Assembly (NCBI GenBank): GCA_036346225.1
Contig: JARFIW010001104.1
Span: 8,644,001-8,708,000, forward strand
Length of the DNA stretch: 64,000 nt
From: Platerodrilus igneus
Taxonomy: Eukaryota > Arthropoda > Insecta > Coleoptera > Lycidae
Direction: 5' to 3'
Part shown: piece by piece, positions 23,332-34,480 of the stretch
Layout of the letters: the number at the start of each line of letters is the position of its first letter
Position numbering within the stretch: position 1 is the first letter of the stretch
The notes under the pieces: model-generated
The model's input: the letters and a program-made list of their open reading frames with translations, nothing else
The model's database searches: none
Told to the model about the DNA's origin: nothing
Made by a program: the position numbers and the translations under genes

Positions 23332-23377
23332 ATTTTTATATAAAAGGTTCTTGATAATTCTTGAGCGTAGTTAAATT

Positions 23378-23694
23378 AGAAAAGATTTTGTTTTTGGTTC
23401 TTGGGATAAAGTCGCTCATAAATTAAACACAAAACATTAAATGTGTATCATTTGTATTAAATCGTACGTTTCGGTGATAATTTACACCTTAATCATCGAT
23501 CTAAATGAAAAAGTATATAAATAGGTAATTCATATAACAGGTAATATATGTTTAACTTACTTATTACTTGATAAAATTATTTTATGTATTCACCCATAAT
23601 AAAAGTAACAGAAGGAAGCTTGTCATATTACTGATTAAGAATTAAAATTAATTTTGAATGAAATGTCAGTTCACTTATTTGACAAAAATGTAGG
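23378..23694 (-). mobile_element. PLE unit F, 317-bp 3' end only
   Basis: Contains the unit boundary and the 3' region with the hammerhead-like motif at 23463-23500. It breaks off at TGTAGGA, where the inverted copy begins. One substitution (CTAAATG for CTACATG near 23504) lies next to the motif. Confidence 0.88.
23463..23500 (-). ncRNA. Hammerhead-like motif, partial unit F
   Basis: Same sequence as in full units. The flanking base change lies just outside the motif. Confidence 0.4.
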
Positions 23695-23699
23695 ACCAT

Positions 23700-25285
23700 C
23701 CTGATATTTTTGTCACTAAAGCAGACAAAGGAGCCGTAACAGTTATACTTAATAAATCAACATATATAGATAAATCCAACACCTTATTAGATGATGAACT
23801 TACATATAAAAAACTAAAAAAGGACCCCACTTTCACCATACAGAACACCATAAACAATCACATTAAATTATTATTCAAAAGACATGATTACAAATGAACA
23901 AAATCACTACTTATCACCAATAATTCTGTTCCAAGCAAATATTATGGACTCCCAAAATCCATAAACCAGATATTCCTTTAAGACCTATTATCTCTTCAAT
24001 TAATTCTCCAACATATGCATTTTCTTCTTTCTTATCTACTATATTACAAAAATCTTTCCCAATTACAGGCCACAACATAGTAGATACCTTCCAATTCGTA
24101 AACCAATACCGTAACTTTCAACTACCTCAAGATCACATTCTCGTTTCTCTCGACGTTAACTCTTTATTTACAAACATACCAGTCAACTTAGTCATTCAAA
24201 TTATTACAGAAAAATGGGATTCCATAGAACCACATTGCCATATATCATTACAATTATTTATCACTTCAATAAACCTTATCTTCAACAACACATATTTTAG
24301 TTTTAACTCAAAATTTTACTTACAGATTTTTGGTACTCTATGGGTTCACCATTATCCCTATTATTGCACAAATAGTAATGGACAAACTGGTAGAAAGTGT
24401 TTTACCTAACTTACCTTTCAAAATGGTATTTCTAGTCAAATACGTTGATGACATTCTCTGCTCACTTCCTGAACATTTTTACTAACCACCATTCAACATT
24501 TTAACAATTTTAACGAACATTTGAAATTCTCTTATGAACTAGAATCTCACCAATCAATACCATTTCTTGATACACTAGTTATCCGTAATAATGACAACAA
24601 GATCAATTTTGATATTTACAAAAACCTACAAATTCAGAAAGATATTTAAATTACCATTCCAATCATAGCATGAAACAAAAATTAACACCATATTAGGACT
24701 GAAACATCGTATGGTCTCTATCTGTGAACCCAAATTTAAGGAAAAATCTGAAAGAACTAATATCAATCTTAATCAACAACGGTTACCCTAAACTACTTTT
24801 ATCAAAACTACTACATACTAACACAATCATATTTCCACCTCAAAATAAACATACTGATATCATTTACAAAAACTTTTATATATTACTAATCTTTCACCAC
24901 TAATAAAAAATTACTAAAACAACCTTTGTAACTATAATAAATTCAAATACTAAGTCCATTGGAAACTTTTTACTAAACTAAAAGAAAAACAAATAAAGCT
25001 TTATGTAGCAATTTAGTGTATAAAATTCAATGTGAATGCAAAGCTTCCTACGTAGGCCAAACCAAACAGTGGCTCCGAAATCGCATGACACAACACAAAA
25101 GTGATGCAAAATTAGGAAAAACTTCTTGTGCTCTTTCTATACATTTATACAATACAAAACACAAAGTCAATTATGATAATGTAAAAATTTTAGATATAGA
25201 AAGCAATTACAAAAAGACTTTTCTTAGAATCATTTCATATAAACCAAGAACAAAATTCCATCAATCACAAAGAAGACATCAATAA
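23700..25285 (+). pseudogene. PLE polyprotein fragment in the inverted copy
   Basis: Plus-strand coding begins within the N-terminal part of RT (FVTKADKGAVTVIL) and ends at the nuclease stop at 25285. YVDD lies at 24441-24452. The GIY-YIG domain is open at 25016-25285 and matches units D and E. The RT part carries several frame breaks, including the same missing base (CTCTATGGG near 24336) that marks unit D, which suggests unit D or a sister as template. Confidence 0.86.
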
Positions 25286-25742
25286 TTTACATACAGTTTA
25301 CTCATACCTATACACTTTTAATTCAAAAAATATACTAACTATAATGATATTGCTTACACACAGAATTCTATTTAATTTAAGTCAAAAGTCAACCTGTTTA
25401 CTACACCTGTAAAAATATATGATTTTAAAATCTAACTATTTTTATGCAACCCACCATACAAAATTTTTTACAAATAAACCACATACTACTATTTAAATAA
25501 AAATATAATCAAATAGTGTCATAATTTGTTGTTTGATGTCATCCTTGATCCTACATTTTGTCAAATAAGTGAACTGACATTTCATTCAAAATTAATTTTA
25601 ATTCTTAATCAGTAATATGACAAGCTTCCTTCTGTTACTTTTATTATGGGTGAATACATAAAATAATTTTATCAAGTAATAAGTAAGTTAAACATATATT
25701 ACCTGTTATATGAATTACCTATTTATATACTTTTTCATGTAG

Positions 25743-25780
25743 ATCGATGATTAAGGTGTAAATTATCACCGAAACGTACG
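25743..25780 (+). ncRNA. Hammerhead-like motif, inverted copy
   Basis: Plus-strand version of the same motif, about 80 bases before the unit boundary. Confidence 0.4.
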
Positions 25781-25897
25781 ATTTAATACAAATGATACAC
25801 ATTTAATGTTTTGTGTTTAATTTATGAGCGACTTTATCCCAAGAACCAAAAAACAAAATCTTTTCTAATTTAACTACGCTCAAGAATTATCAAGAAC

Positions 25898-25901
<4 letters not shown>

Positions 25902-25945
<44 letters not shown>

Positions 25946-26005
25946 TGCGCGCACGCACGCACGCACCACACACACACACACACACACACGCACACACATA
26001 TATAA
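25902..26005. repeat. (TA)n-AGACACACAT then GC/AC microsatellite, right flank of array
   Basis: (TA)n to about 25937, AGACACACAT at about 25938-25947, then alternating GCGC/ACGC and (CA)n up to about 26000. The TA-AGACACACAT part repeats the left flank. Confidence 0.9.
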
Positions 26006-28790
26006 TGTTGTGATACTGTAGCAATACCCCTATGCACCCTTTTTATTAATTAAATCAGTCTCTGGTCCAACCGTTGTGTGCATCCCTCATAGGATCGCCT
26101 TAAATATACTAGCGTACTGCATTAAACTCCTTCACCATTAATCATTGACGTAAATGCATGTTGCATTTCCTCTTTTGTTCCATAAATAATTGCTTCAGCA
26201 TTTAGTTAAACTTGTTCCCATATTTATATAGACTGGACTCCAGTAATTATTTAAATTTGTCTCCCGTAATTGTTTGGAGCTGTCTCCAGTGATTCTTTAG
26301 AGTTTCTTTGGAGTCGCTTTTCTATTTAAGGATAAAACGACAAACCATTAATTTTCCATATTCAGCGGAATTATTTCACACTTCACAATTACTCACTTAA
26401 CGTGTATATTTTGGTTTTCAGAGACGTGAACTATACTTTACTTCATGATGAACTGATTTGTTTACAGATCTGGTCATATTTAAATGCACCGTTTATCTAT
26501 TCACAAGCGCAAAGTTTGTTGTTTGTGTATAGGCTTTTATAACCAGGTTTTCGGATATTCCATGGTATTATGGTTGTATATTAACATCAATGCATTTCTC
26601 TTGTCACGTACGATTTCAGGTTAATAGCATTGATCCGCTTGGATTTTCATACTTCTAGATAAGTAAACCGTTGTTAGTTCAAATAAATTTGGTGAACTTT
26701 GATTTTTAATAAACGTGGTTTGTTTGGTTCCAATAAATCAGGTGCCGATATTAATTCTCTAGTCACGTAGACGAATACAATGTATGCATTAAATTATCTG
26801 CGTTTTCTATCCTACGCATTATTCAACCTGCTTGTATTAATTAGGATTCTTGATGTAATAATGATGCATTATCCACGCGTGTCGCGTTTCAGCTTGCATT
26901 TATGTTATATAACGATTTGCGGATTTGTTTTATTCAAATAATTTTATTCAAAATATTTTTCATTAACTGAATTAATTATGATTATTATTATTATTTATAT
27001 ACAGGGCGTTGTCGTTTACTTTCCAGTCTATTGATATTGATATGATAACGCCATACGCCGATGTGATAAACATCCAGCTGAACGCCATCGCTTTGTGTTT
27101 TTCTCTAATCTTCTAATTTTATTATGTCACGGCTAGCCCTTTTAATTTACACAGAGTGCACAACGTTACGATGATCAATTTTCATTTACCCCTTTAACTC
27201 TTACTTGTGTGAATTGATAAAACGAAGTCAATCAATATTCATATAATGAAAGGAAATAATATTTACACTTCACAATTTTTGTAATCCTTTAAATACACCC
27301 TTCAATCAACTAATATTATATGGATTATTTATCCCAAAATTTATATCCTTTTAATTTAATCTAAAGTCACCAAAAACGACACCTTTTACAAAAAAAATCT
27401 GGAACGTTCAAGACCCTTTTATGAATATTACGTAAGTTTCAACGTATTCAATGTTCCTGTTGACTCCTTACAAACTTGTGAGAAAATTAATATATTTAGT
27501 GTTAAAATTAAATTTGAAAATAGTCCTTAAAACTAGGTAACCCTGACCTGTGATCTCCTGATGAGTTGTTTCGTGTTGCGGATCAACACCCCCTTATTAT
27601 CTTCAATCGAAAATCAATGCTCTGCTTTGTACTCCTTAACGTACGTTGAACCAGTATTTTTGTTGCTCCCTATTTCCAAGATTCACCTCGTGCTTTATTC
27701 TACGTTTATCTGGATACGCCTTGGACCTCTTCACTTAAATACCACTTGGAATTCGTAGGTTTCTTCTTAGTATTATGAATTTAGAATTATTCCACTTATC
27801 GTCGTGAATTAAAATTAAATTAGAAGTGGACTAGAAGTGTATTCGAAGTGGACTAGCATTGGACTAGAATTGGACTATAAGCCCTATATCATTATAAACA
27901 TTTAATTTAAATTAATTAATCAATTTCTACTCGTTTTCTGCAAAAACGGCAAAAGCTCTTCATATATTCTTAACGCAATTCTTACACAGCTTTATTTTCA
28001 CTATAATATAAAATTTATTTATCTGACGCGTAAATATTTGATTAAGAGTATTGTGGATTCGACGTGCTTCAAGTGGAGACTGACCGTTTCTTATCATCTA
28101 TGGGCGTTATATAGCTTTTCCTCTCTACATTTGGATTGGTTTTCCAAGCAGCCTTGCAACCAACCATATTTGTTCTGGACATTCCTAGTATATTTTCAAG
28201 CTGATTTCTGATGAAACTATTTTGGAGTTCCGTGTCATGCTGTTATTTACTATTGTTTTACGATCTTTGATCTTCTTGTTATTGTTATCGTTGCTGGACT
28301 TTTAGCTTATGTCTGTTGTTTTGTGTAGATAAAGCTTTTGGAGAATTGTACAAAAATAAATGATGTAACACGAGTACTGTTTTCCTTTATGTATTTATTT
28401 AAACTCATCTTTGAAAGTGCGTTTTCTTATCAAAGCGCTTATTGTTCCTTCTTTCTTACAAGCGTAATTGCATGAAGATTTACTAGGTTTTATATTATCT
28501 TCTGCGTATCTGTTTTATAAACTTGTTGAACACTTCTCAACGTAGTTGAGTTACATGTATGATTATTTCTCTGCTGAATACGCGTCCTATTATTGGAAGA
28601 TGTGCTTACTGGCATTGATTAAAGTTAACTACGGTCCATATACAGGATGTTAAATGCTTGCTATTTACATAATGTGCGAATTATTTATTTTTCTGCTAAA
28701 TAAATGCAGTTTTCTGACTCCCATTGCTATTTACAGTTACTACGCGACCCTTACTACTCAATACACCCCTAAACAACCCCTTACCACAGC
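26006..28790. other. Unassigned AT-rich region
   Basis: No coding sequence recognised. At about 27815-27885 a phrase like GTGGACTAGAA recurs four to five times imperfectly. The 65-codon frame at 27561-27758 has no family signature. Probably intronic or intergenic. Confidence 0.4.
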
Positions 28791-28821
<31 letters not shown>

Positions 28822-28880
28822 TTATAAATGATGATATATATATATATATATATATATATATCATTTATAAATATGTATGT
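28791..28880. repeat. (TA)n cruciform: TA tracts flanked by a 17-bp inverted repeat
   Basis: ACATATTTATAAATGAT at about 28816-28832 and its reverse complement at about 28860-28876 flank a TA tract. A further TA tract precedes it at about 28793-28810. Confidence 0.85.
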
Positions 28881-30499
28881 TGTATACTGTTACAAAAATT
28901 ACTAAATTAAGAAAAAAACTTCAAGGGTATGAATTTACGATGGTTGACGCTGTTTCTTAGCAAAACACCGAATGAAGCGCCAATTAGAAACAAACTTTTG
29001 CTTCCGGATATTGCATCAATTTAGAATTATCGCCTGAAGAAGATAGTCAGGTCCCTACACCAAGGAAACGTGCAAACTGCTTTTAGTGTCATACACGTTT
29101 AAGTTCTATGACAATCACAAAGTTATGTTGCTGCAAATCGTTAATGTATCAACAACCTTGAAAACAACTGTAGCAAGTGCACAATGTGTTTATTTTTTCA
29201 AGTTCTAGATAAGTGATAGTTCCTAGAATTTTTAATTTTAACCCTCAAAGGTTTTGATGATAATATACATTTTTTGAAAGAAAAACGAATGCACGTTTGG
29301 GGATAATACATTATATTTTAGGGTTAATATTCGAACCCAATCTTTACAATGCTCATTTTGGACGTTTCTAATCCAGCTATAAATAATATGAAAAGCTTCT
29401 TTTGGCAACAAGTAAAAGCAACAGGGTTAAGAACCAATAAAGCAAAGAGTGCAACGCAACAGGCATTAGTTCAACAAGTAGATACTCTTCCTTAAAGCGA
29501 CCCTTTCGTTTTGGCCATATGCCAGCAACCAGTTGCTAATTTCCAGCCCCAAATCTTATAAAAAGTGCAAATCCGCTTGAAAAGCTCGATGTCTGAATGA
29601 ATTATGGTGTCTTGGAAATACATTTAGAGATCTCGATTATACAGACTCAATGAAGCAATTTGTACGTTGGGATTTGATTATGGAACTCAGTGGAGCGCGC
29701 CTCTATCCACATCACGAGTCTAATGACTTAGAAACTCATTATGTTGTAGCTGTTATTGTGCTAACCGCGCTATGCATATTATCATCTCCGATTCCAAATT
29801 GGAAATTTTTGATGTCGCTGATGTTGATTGATGTCGATACGAGCAGCGTTAATTTATCTGTTATATGGTATATAAATTGGTTGTAATACGACGCGATGCA
29901 TAGTATAATGGATTACCAAACAAATGGGTTATGCTAATTACACTTGTAAAGTATGTGCATAGGTTGAGTGATTGGGTACAAATGTATAGCATCGATGCAG
30001 CTGTAGTTTTGACCTAAAACATTGCATATTCAAATAACCAGCTTTTGAAGTTATTTTTCCCAAATATTTGATCCGATTTTGTTATTACACTCACATAAAA
30101 TACAGTGTCTCTTACAATGGAGCAAACTAATGGCTGGAAAGTTGCTTAAGCTCATAGCAAACATCATGCATCTTCTCATCATAAAAATAAATCTCACGTT
30201 GATTGCAGACAAGTTTGTAACGTATTAAGAAACGATTTTCTTTGAGAAGTGTTGCTTTTCTTTATTGAAGTTGCCACTGAGTTCTCGAAGTGACGAGAAA
30301 TAAAATCAGCTTTTTTGTTTCAAAGTTTTATGGTCAAAGTCTTTTTCCAATTACATTGTAAAAGGTTGATATACGAGCTGCTGTTATGACCTCAAAGTTT
30401 AAATTGAATGTGATGTATTAATACCCCGCTGGAAGAATCAGTTTAAACTAGCGCATTCTTAATGACGATTAATTTATTTGTTTGCATATCTTACGGGTG
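28881..30499. other. Unassigned region
   Basis: No recognisable gene. The 78-codon frame at 29650-29886 shows no known motif and no splice context I trust. Confidence 0.4.
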
Positions 30500-30625
30500 A
30501 AATGAGAGTTACAAGTTTGGATTTGCCCTGAACGAGCGGGGACTCCGTAACAATTTAAGGCTGTTTTGGCTAACTATAGTGGTTCGGAATAGTAGTGCTC
30601 CTATGGAAGAAATTATAAAACAAGT
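30500..30625 (+). repeat. Dispersed repeat copy (GAGCGGG-CTCCGTAACA family)
   Basis: GAGCGGGGACTCCGTAACAA is followed by GGCTAACTATAGTGGT and later GCTCCTATGGAAGAAATTA. The segment at about 55905-56000 has the same order (GAGCGGGAATTCTGTAACAA, GGCTAACTACAGTGGT, GCCCCTATAGAAACAATTA). Part of the phrase (CCCGTAACAAAAT, ACCGGCTAGA) also appears at 37190-37227. Its class is unknown. Confidence 0.6.
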
Positions 30626-30812
30626 TGAAAATGCATGGCATTGTCGCAACGAACTTCCAAATGTAGACTTACTTTAAAACAATTTAAAGAAATTAAAATT
30701 ATTATGTTGTAATAATTATAAGTATTCAGATAAAATACAAAAATTTATAAACAACAAAAGAGACATTTTAATATATTTTATTTTATTGAATAAATATTTT
30801 AAAAGCTATATA

Positions 30813-30863
30813 TGTGTGTGTGTATGTATGTATGTATGTATGTGTGTTTGTGTGTGTGTGTGT
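30813..30863. repeat. (TG)n / (TGTA)n microsatellite
   Basis: Mixed TG and TGTA repeats. Confidence 0.9.
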
Positions 30864-30871
30864 AAATAAGG

Positions 30872-31200
30872 CATCATATTTCGATTCAGTTTTTTCAGAG
30901 GATTCTAAATATGTATCGCACATTAATTTTGGACCTATTTGAAATTTTTGATAAAAATTAATTCCCCGGGGGGGTCGGGTATCCGTGGTCAGATTTTGTG
31001 GGGGTACCATATTTCGACTCAGCTATGTTAGGGGAGTCCAAATATGTATCGCACATTAATTTTGGACCTATTTGAAATTTTAATTTTCCCGACGGAATAT
31101 CGCGGGGGCACGGCGTCCCCGTGGCCCGATTTCAACTGACATCAAAACTTAAGCTCAGGACACCGAGCTGAATCGATTGATGTATCACACATTGATGTCC
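30872..31200. repeat. Imperfect 134-bp tandem repeat with GC-rich inserts
   Basis: CATATTTCGAYTCAG followed by ATATGTATCGCACATTAATT and TTGGACCTATTTGAAATTT occurs at about 30872-30948 and 31006-31080. A more diverged third copy (GATGTATCACACATTGATGTC) lies near 31178. Between copies are G-rich strings such as CCCCGGGGGGGTCGGG. It ends in a (GACGGACA)n stretch at 31210-31245. Confidence 0.75.
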
Positions 31201-31209
31201 GACCATTAG

Positions 31210-31246
31210 AAAGGCCTCGGACGGACAGACGGACAGACAGACGGAC
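31210..31246. repeat. (GACGGACA)n short tandem repeat
   Basis: GGACGGACAGACGGACAGAC and continuation, adjoining the 134-bp repeat. Confidence 0.85.
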
Positions 31247-31515
31247 GACAAATCGATTTCATAAACGAACGAAGTTTGTTGAAAATAATAATAGAAATAT
31301 AAATAATAAAATGGCTGAAGTACAAACAAACTACGTTACTATATTCACTTACCCTGGAATTCTTTTTGTACTGTCATAATTTGAGGCGCTCCAAACTGTC
31401 TGTCTCAGCAATCCATTCGAAGTTATTCCTACGCGGAGGACTATTCCGCATAGGTCTCTTTTGCTTCTGGTTTCTTAAATTTTATCATATTATACATTAT
31501 CTTTTTCTTAAGAAT

Positions 31516-31966
31516 TGTAACGAAAACTTTATTTGCAATAACTATAGTTGTTCATTTTCCAACTGGTTATACGAGCCTTCTTTAGCAACTCGTAGTACTA
31601 TAAAATTTCTAAAAACTTACACAAGTTATTTTCAGCTAATCGCTAACTACAACTAATTTATATCACCTCGCGACTTCTAAAGCTTTCAACTAGAACATAT
31701 TGCAATCAAAGCTTTACATTAAGACTAGTTTACAGTGAAAACTGCAATTAGAACTGAACTGTAGACCGCTTAACGGTAATTTACACCTTACCCATTTGTT
31801 CTAGATTAATCTACAACATGCAAGAATTTGCTAATAACATGTCGAGATTTCCAATTGTAATCCTTTAAATAAAAAGTCTTGTACCTGCAGCGCATGGGTG
31901 CAAAAACCCTTCGTTTACGTTCAAATATAATTATTGTGGTTGAGAACATACTAAATGGCGTTACAC
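31516..31966 (-). repeat. 3' LTR of the Ty3/gypsy element
   Basis: In plus orientation it opens TGTAACGAAAACTTTATTTG and aligns with 34860 onward through shared blocks: AACTGGTTATA/AACTGATTATA, CAATCAAAGCT, GCAATTAGAACTGAACTG, TTTGTTCTAGAT, AATTTGCTAATAACAT, AAGTCTTGTACCTG and CCTTCGTTTA. The right limit is set at GTTACA near 31966, the complement of a TG start. Confidence 0.75.
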
Positions 31967-32795
31967 TGTCTCCTTTTTAAAGGACGTTGTGAGTGTGTGG
32001 CGGTAAGGACAGTCGACACCATTTGTGTATTTTCTAACAGGCGTCACACCATTTGGATTATAACCGCACACCAAAATCCGGACCCCGAATTTCTGGAATA
32101 GTACCTAAAGCATATTACGTAACACCCTCCATTCCAATCCATCGAGCCCACAACTGATCTTGGAATTGGTCAACATGTTGCCTCTAAATTTGATCATCTG
32201 GCCCTATAGATATACTAACCTTTTCCACACGTCCTGGTAATTCGGTTTACCCGAGAACTATTGTTTAGTCATCAAATAGTAGATGCCAAATAGTAGATGT
32301 CGGTCCTTTAGCCGCATGGTCTTTACAACTTCTGGTTGTTGTGGGAGAAGTTCATCAAGATCTATAAATTTATTTTTCAACATTAGGGCAAGTCCTCAGG
32401 ACATATCAAGGTCTACTGCGTGCTACGCAATGTGCTAGGGAGTATTCCGATGACACACCGAATGGATCACCTTGAATCACTTATGTGACTCCAAATCTCG
32501 CTTTGCCTTTGCTACTGTTAAGAGACATGAACCAATCATAGCTCGGTCCAGATTTCCGTTCATCCACACGAGCGTAACTGTTTCGATTCACCGCTTGCTG
32601 TTCTTCGGCATTACGGCGTCATCACTATCACAGAGTGCTAACCGGTTAATACTCATCATTATTGAGCTTACGAATCCGATATACTACGTCGTTGATGCTT
32701 GTTACAACTTCGTACAGACTCTCCCAATGTCTTTGTAAATTTGGCGACAGTCCACGCTTTCGTCTGGGGTTGTATAGTTAGACGCGGTCGCCCTC

Positions 32796-33640
32796 TTAAA
32801 AACTAGACTCTTTCGCCTTGATGTCATATCTGGTCTTCATCCGATCGCTTTCGATCTGAATATTTTTCCTAACGCCACCGTGGAAGTCGTGCATCTTACG
32901 TTTGAACTTCTCCACGTAGCTCTCGTCCACGATGTCATCTCTGGGCTTACACGCCAGCTCAAAATCACACAGTAGACGTATCTCGCATTCCAGCACAGCG
33001 CATGCAGGTGTCTGTCCTGTACCTTCATAAACCGAAAACCTATAGACCAACAAAAATAGATGTAAATATTGGTCCCACTTTCTTTGATGTTGAGAGATCA
33101 CCTTGGTAAGGTACTTGAACCTTTCCATTGCAGGTGCAATTGTGTTGTTCGGTTTTTTTCATCCCCATCAACCGAAAAACTTCTTAGAGTAACGCTGACT
33201 CATAATATCCGTCCTGTAACCATAGGAACCCTAAAATGGCAGAACAGTTTTCTTTACCAGCACGTCTGCAACTTCATGGTTTGGTATAACATACGCTCTG
33301 TCAACTTCATAAAATATTCCCCGAGTCAGTCTTAGGGAATGGGCCGGCAATATCGATTGCCCTTTTCCCAAAGGAGTTTCGCACGTTGTATTGCCTCGTT
33401 AGAGCCTTACAGTTTTCCAATCGTGCACACAACTGACACTTACGACACCTCTTTTACATCATCCTTGCAGTCTACTCAATAAAATCTTGCTCGTCCTTTC
33501 TACAGTCTTCTTAACGCCGAAATACCCTCCCGAGGTGCCATTATGAAAATGTCCTAAATCCTCCGACACTGGGCTTTTAGGAATCACAACCTGAAGCGTA
33601 TTCACGGATTCATCTCCATTCTTCAAGGATCTCACCAAGA
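32796..33640 (-). pseudogene. Ty3/gypsy integrase remnant
   Basis: Minus-strand order: a zinc-binding region near 33640-33410 with LQVVIPKSPVSEDLGHFHN and GGYFGVKKT (the HH part of the HHCC motif and the GHxGxxKT block); then CQLCARLE; then AIDIAGPFPKTDSGN (core start with the first catalytic Asp) near 33375-33330; then ERFKYLTKVISQHQRKWDQ (32796-33128), the end of the core near the C-terminal domain. The expected SDQG/NFES segment is not clear. Multiple frameshifts. Confidence 0.8.
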
Positions 33641-33739
33641 TCCCATTATCTACGTTCAGAGAATCCCATTGTGTATCATGCGATTCAAGGTGCTACTTAA
33701 CGGGCTAATGTTTTGCCAGGATGCTTTTTTCCAACCTAG

Positions 33740-34480
33740 ATTGACACCTAGTTCTTTGTCATTCTCCTGTTCCGTTTGCAACTGTACTGACTGACTATCA
33801 ATCATTGTTGATCATTGTAGTCCTACCGACAAGATCACATTTTATCAGCGCAACCCGCACAACTATTTCGAGACAGAGCCTGTGCAGGTCGATTTTCGCC
33901 CCGTTCCGTCGAATTCCCTGTATTAAATTCTTCTCCTCGTGATCTTTCTTAGGCCGTTTACATCGAATCAGCCTGTATCTAAATCCGCAGTTTTGATGTC
34001 GTGGCACCTTTCTTCGACTGCTGGTCACGCAATATCCGTCGAACCATTTCCTCCACGCTCTCTTGGCTCCGCTCCTCTCCAGAGCGTCCTACTTGCCACT
34101 AATCACATGCGTCGCTTGCTTAGCGGCCTCGAGCTCTAAGGCCAACGTCGCCCCATCCGTAGTACTTGCCCTATCTCCTCGTCACATATTCCATCAATGA
34201 AAGTCTCACCAAGGGAGCAATATCTGTTTCAAATTGTGGCAAATTTTTGTTAGCCTTTTGGTAACAGTTCTTCACTTGAGAGTGTTGCACTGTTGCAGAC
34301 GAGAGTCGTCGTACTTCAATTGTAGCCTCGATGTTAAGGCCGCGAGACTCTTTGGTCGTGGTGTGGTATGATCTGCAGAAAGTTCAGGGCCTTACGTTGT
34401 AGCACGACAATTAATGTGGCTGCCCTTTTATCATCGTTCCAGCTGTTAGCTTTCGCGACAGCCTAAAATTGTTTAAAATG
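33740..34480 (-). pseudogene. Ty3/gypsy gag remnant
   Basis: On the minus strand, TFIDGICDEEIGQVLRM at about 34206-34155 is followed by LELEAAKQATH at about 34140-34108. This is the capsid end of 412/mdg1-type gag (FIDGIxDxEIQxxLRL, then ALEFEAAKQAS). Upstream, ANKNLPQFETDIAPLVRL fits the preceding helix. Downstream sequence is decayed up to the integrase join near 33740. Confidence 0.7.

Larger units (their letters stand above)
20383..23377 (-). mobile_element. PLE unit E
   Basis: Full unit of 2995 bp. Unit-specific substitutions lie near 22184 (TGTGACCTG) and 22589 (AAAGGTTACAG). Confidence 0.9.
8417..25901 (-). mobile_element. Tandem array of Penelope-like elements with terminal inverted copy
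   Basis: Five complete head-to-tail units (starts 8417, 11401, 14392, 17388, 20383; lengths 2984-2996), a 317-bp partial sixth (from 23378), then an inverted 2.2-kb copy on the plus strand from about 23695. Units code for a PLE polyprotein on the minus strand: RT with YVDD, then a C-terminal GIY-YIG nuclease. Units are nearly identical, and differences are mostly homopolymer lengths plus a few substitutions. Head-to-tail copies with partial pseudo-LTR repeats and an inverted 5' fragment are typical PLE outcomes. Five full-length repeats is a large number. Confidence 0.9.
23691..25901 (+). mobile_element. Inverted 5'-truncated PLE copy, head-to-head with unit F
   Basis: From about 23695 the sequence is the reverse complement of the array units, starting inside the RT region (ACCATCCTGATATTTTTG). 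The four bases AGGA at 23691-23694 fit both sides. It runs through the nuclease, the hammerhead-like motif and the unit boundary. It then continues about 45-50 bases into what would be the next unit's 5' leader before meeting (TA)n. Confidence 0.9.

Noticed and set aside
8417..25901. Satellite DNA or a CRISPR-like repeat array
   Set aside because: The 2.99-kb period units encode RT with YVDD and a GIY-YIG nuclease. The period is far too long for CRISPR and the spacers are absent.
28816..28876. Hammerhead or PLE end at the TA cruciform
   Set aside because: The arms lack CTGATGA and CGAAA. It is only an inverted repeat around TA.
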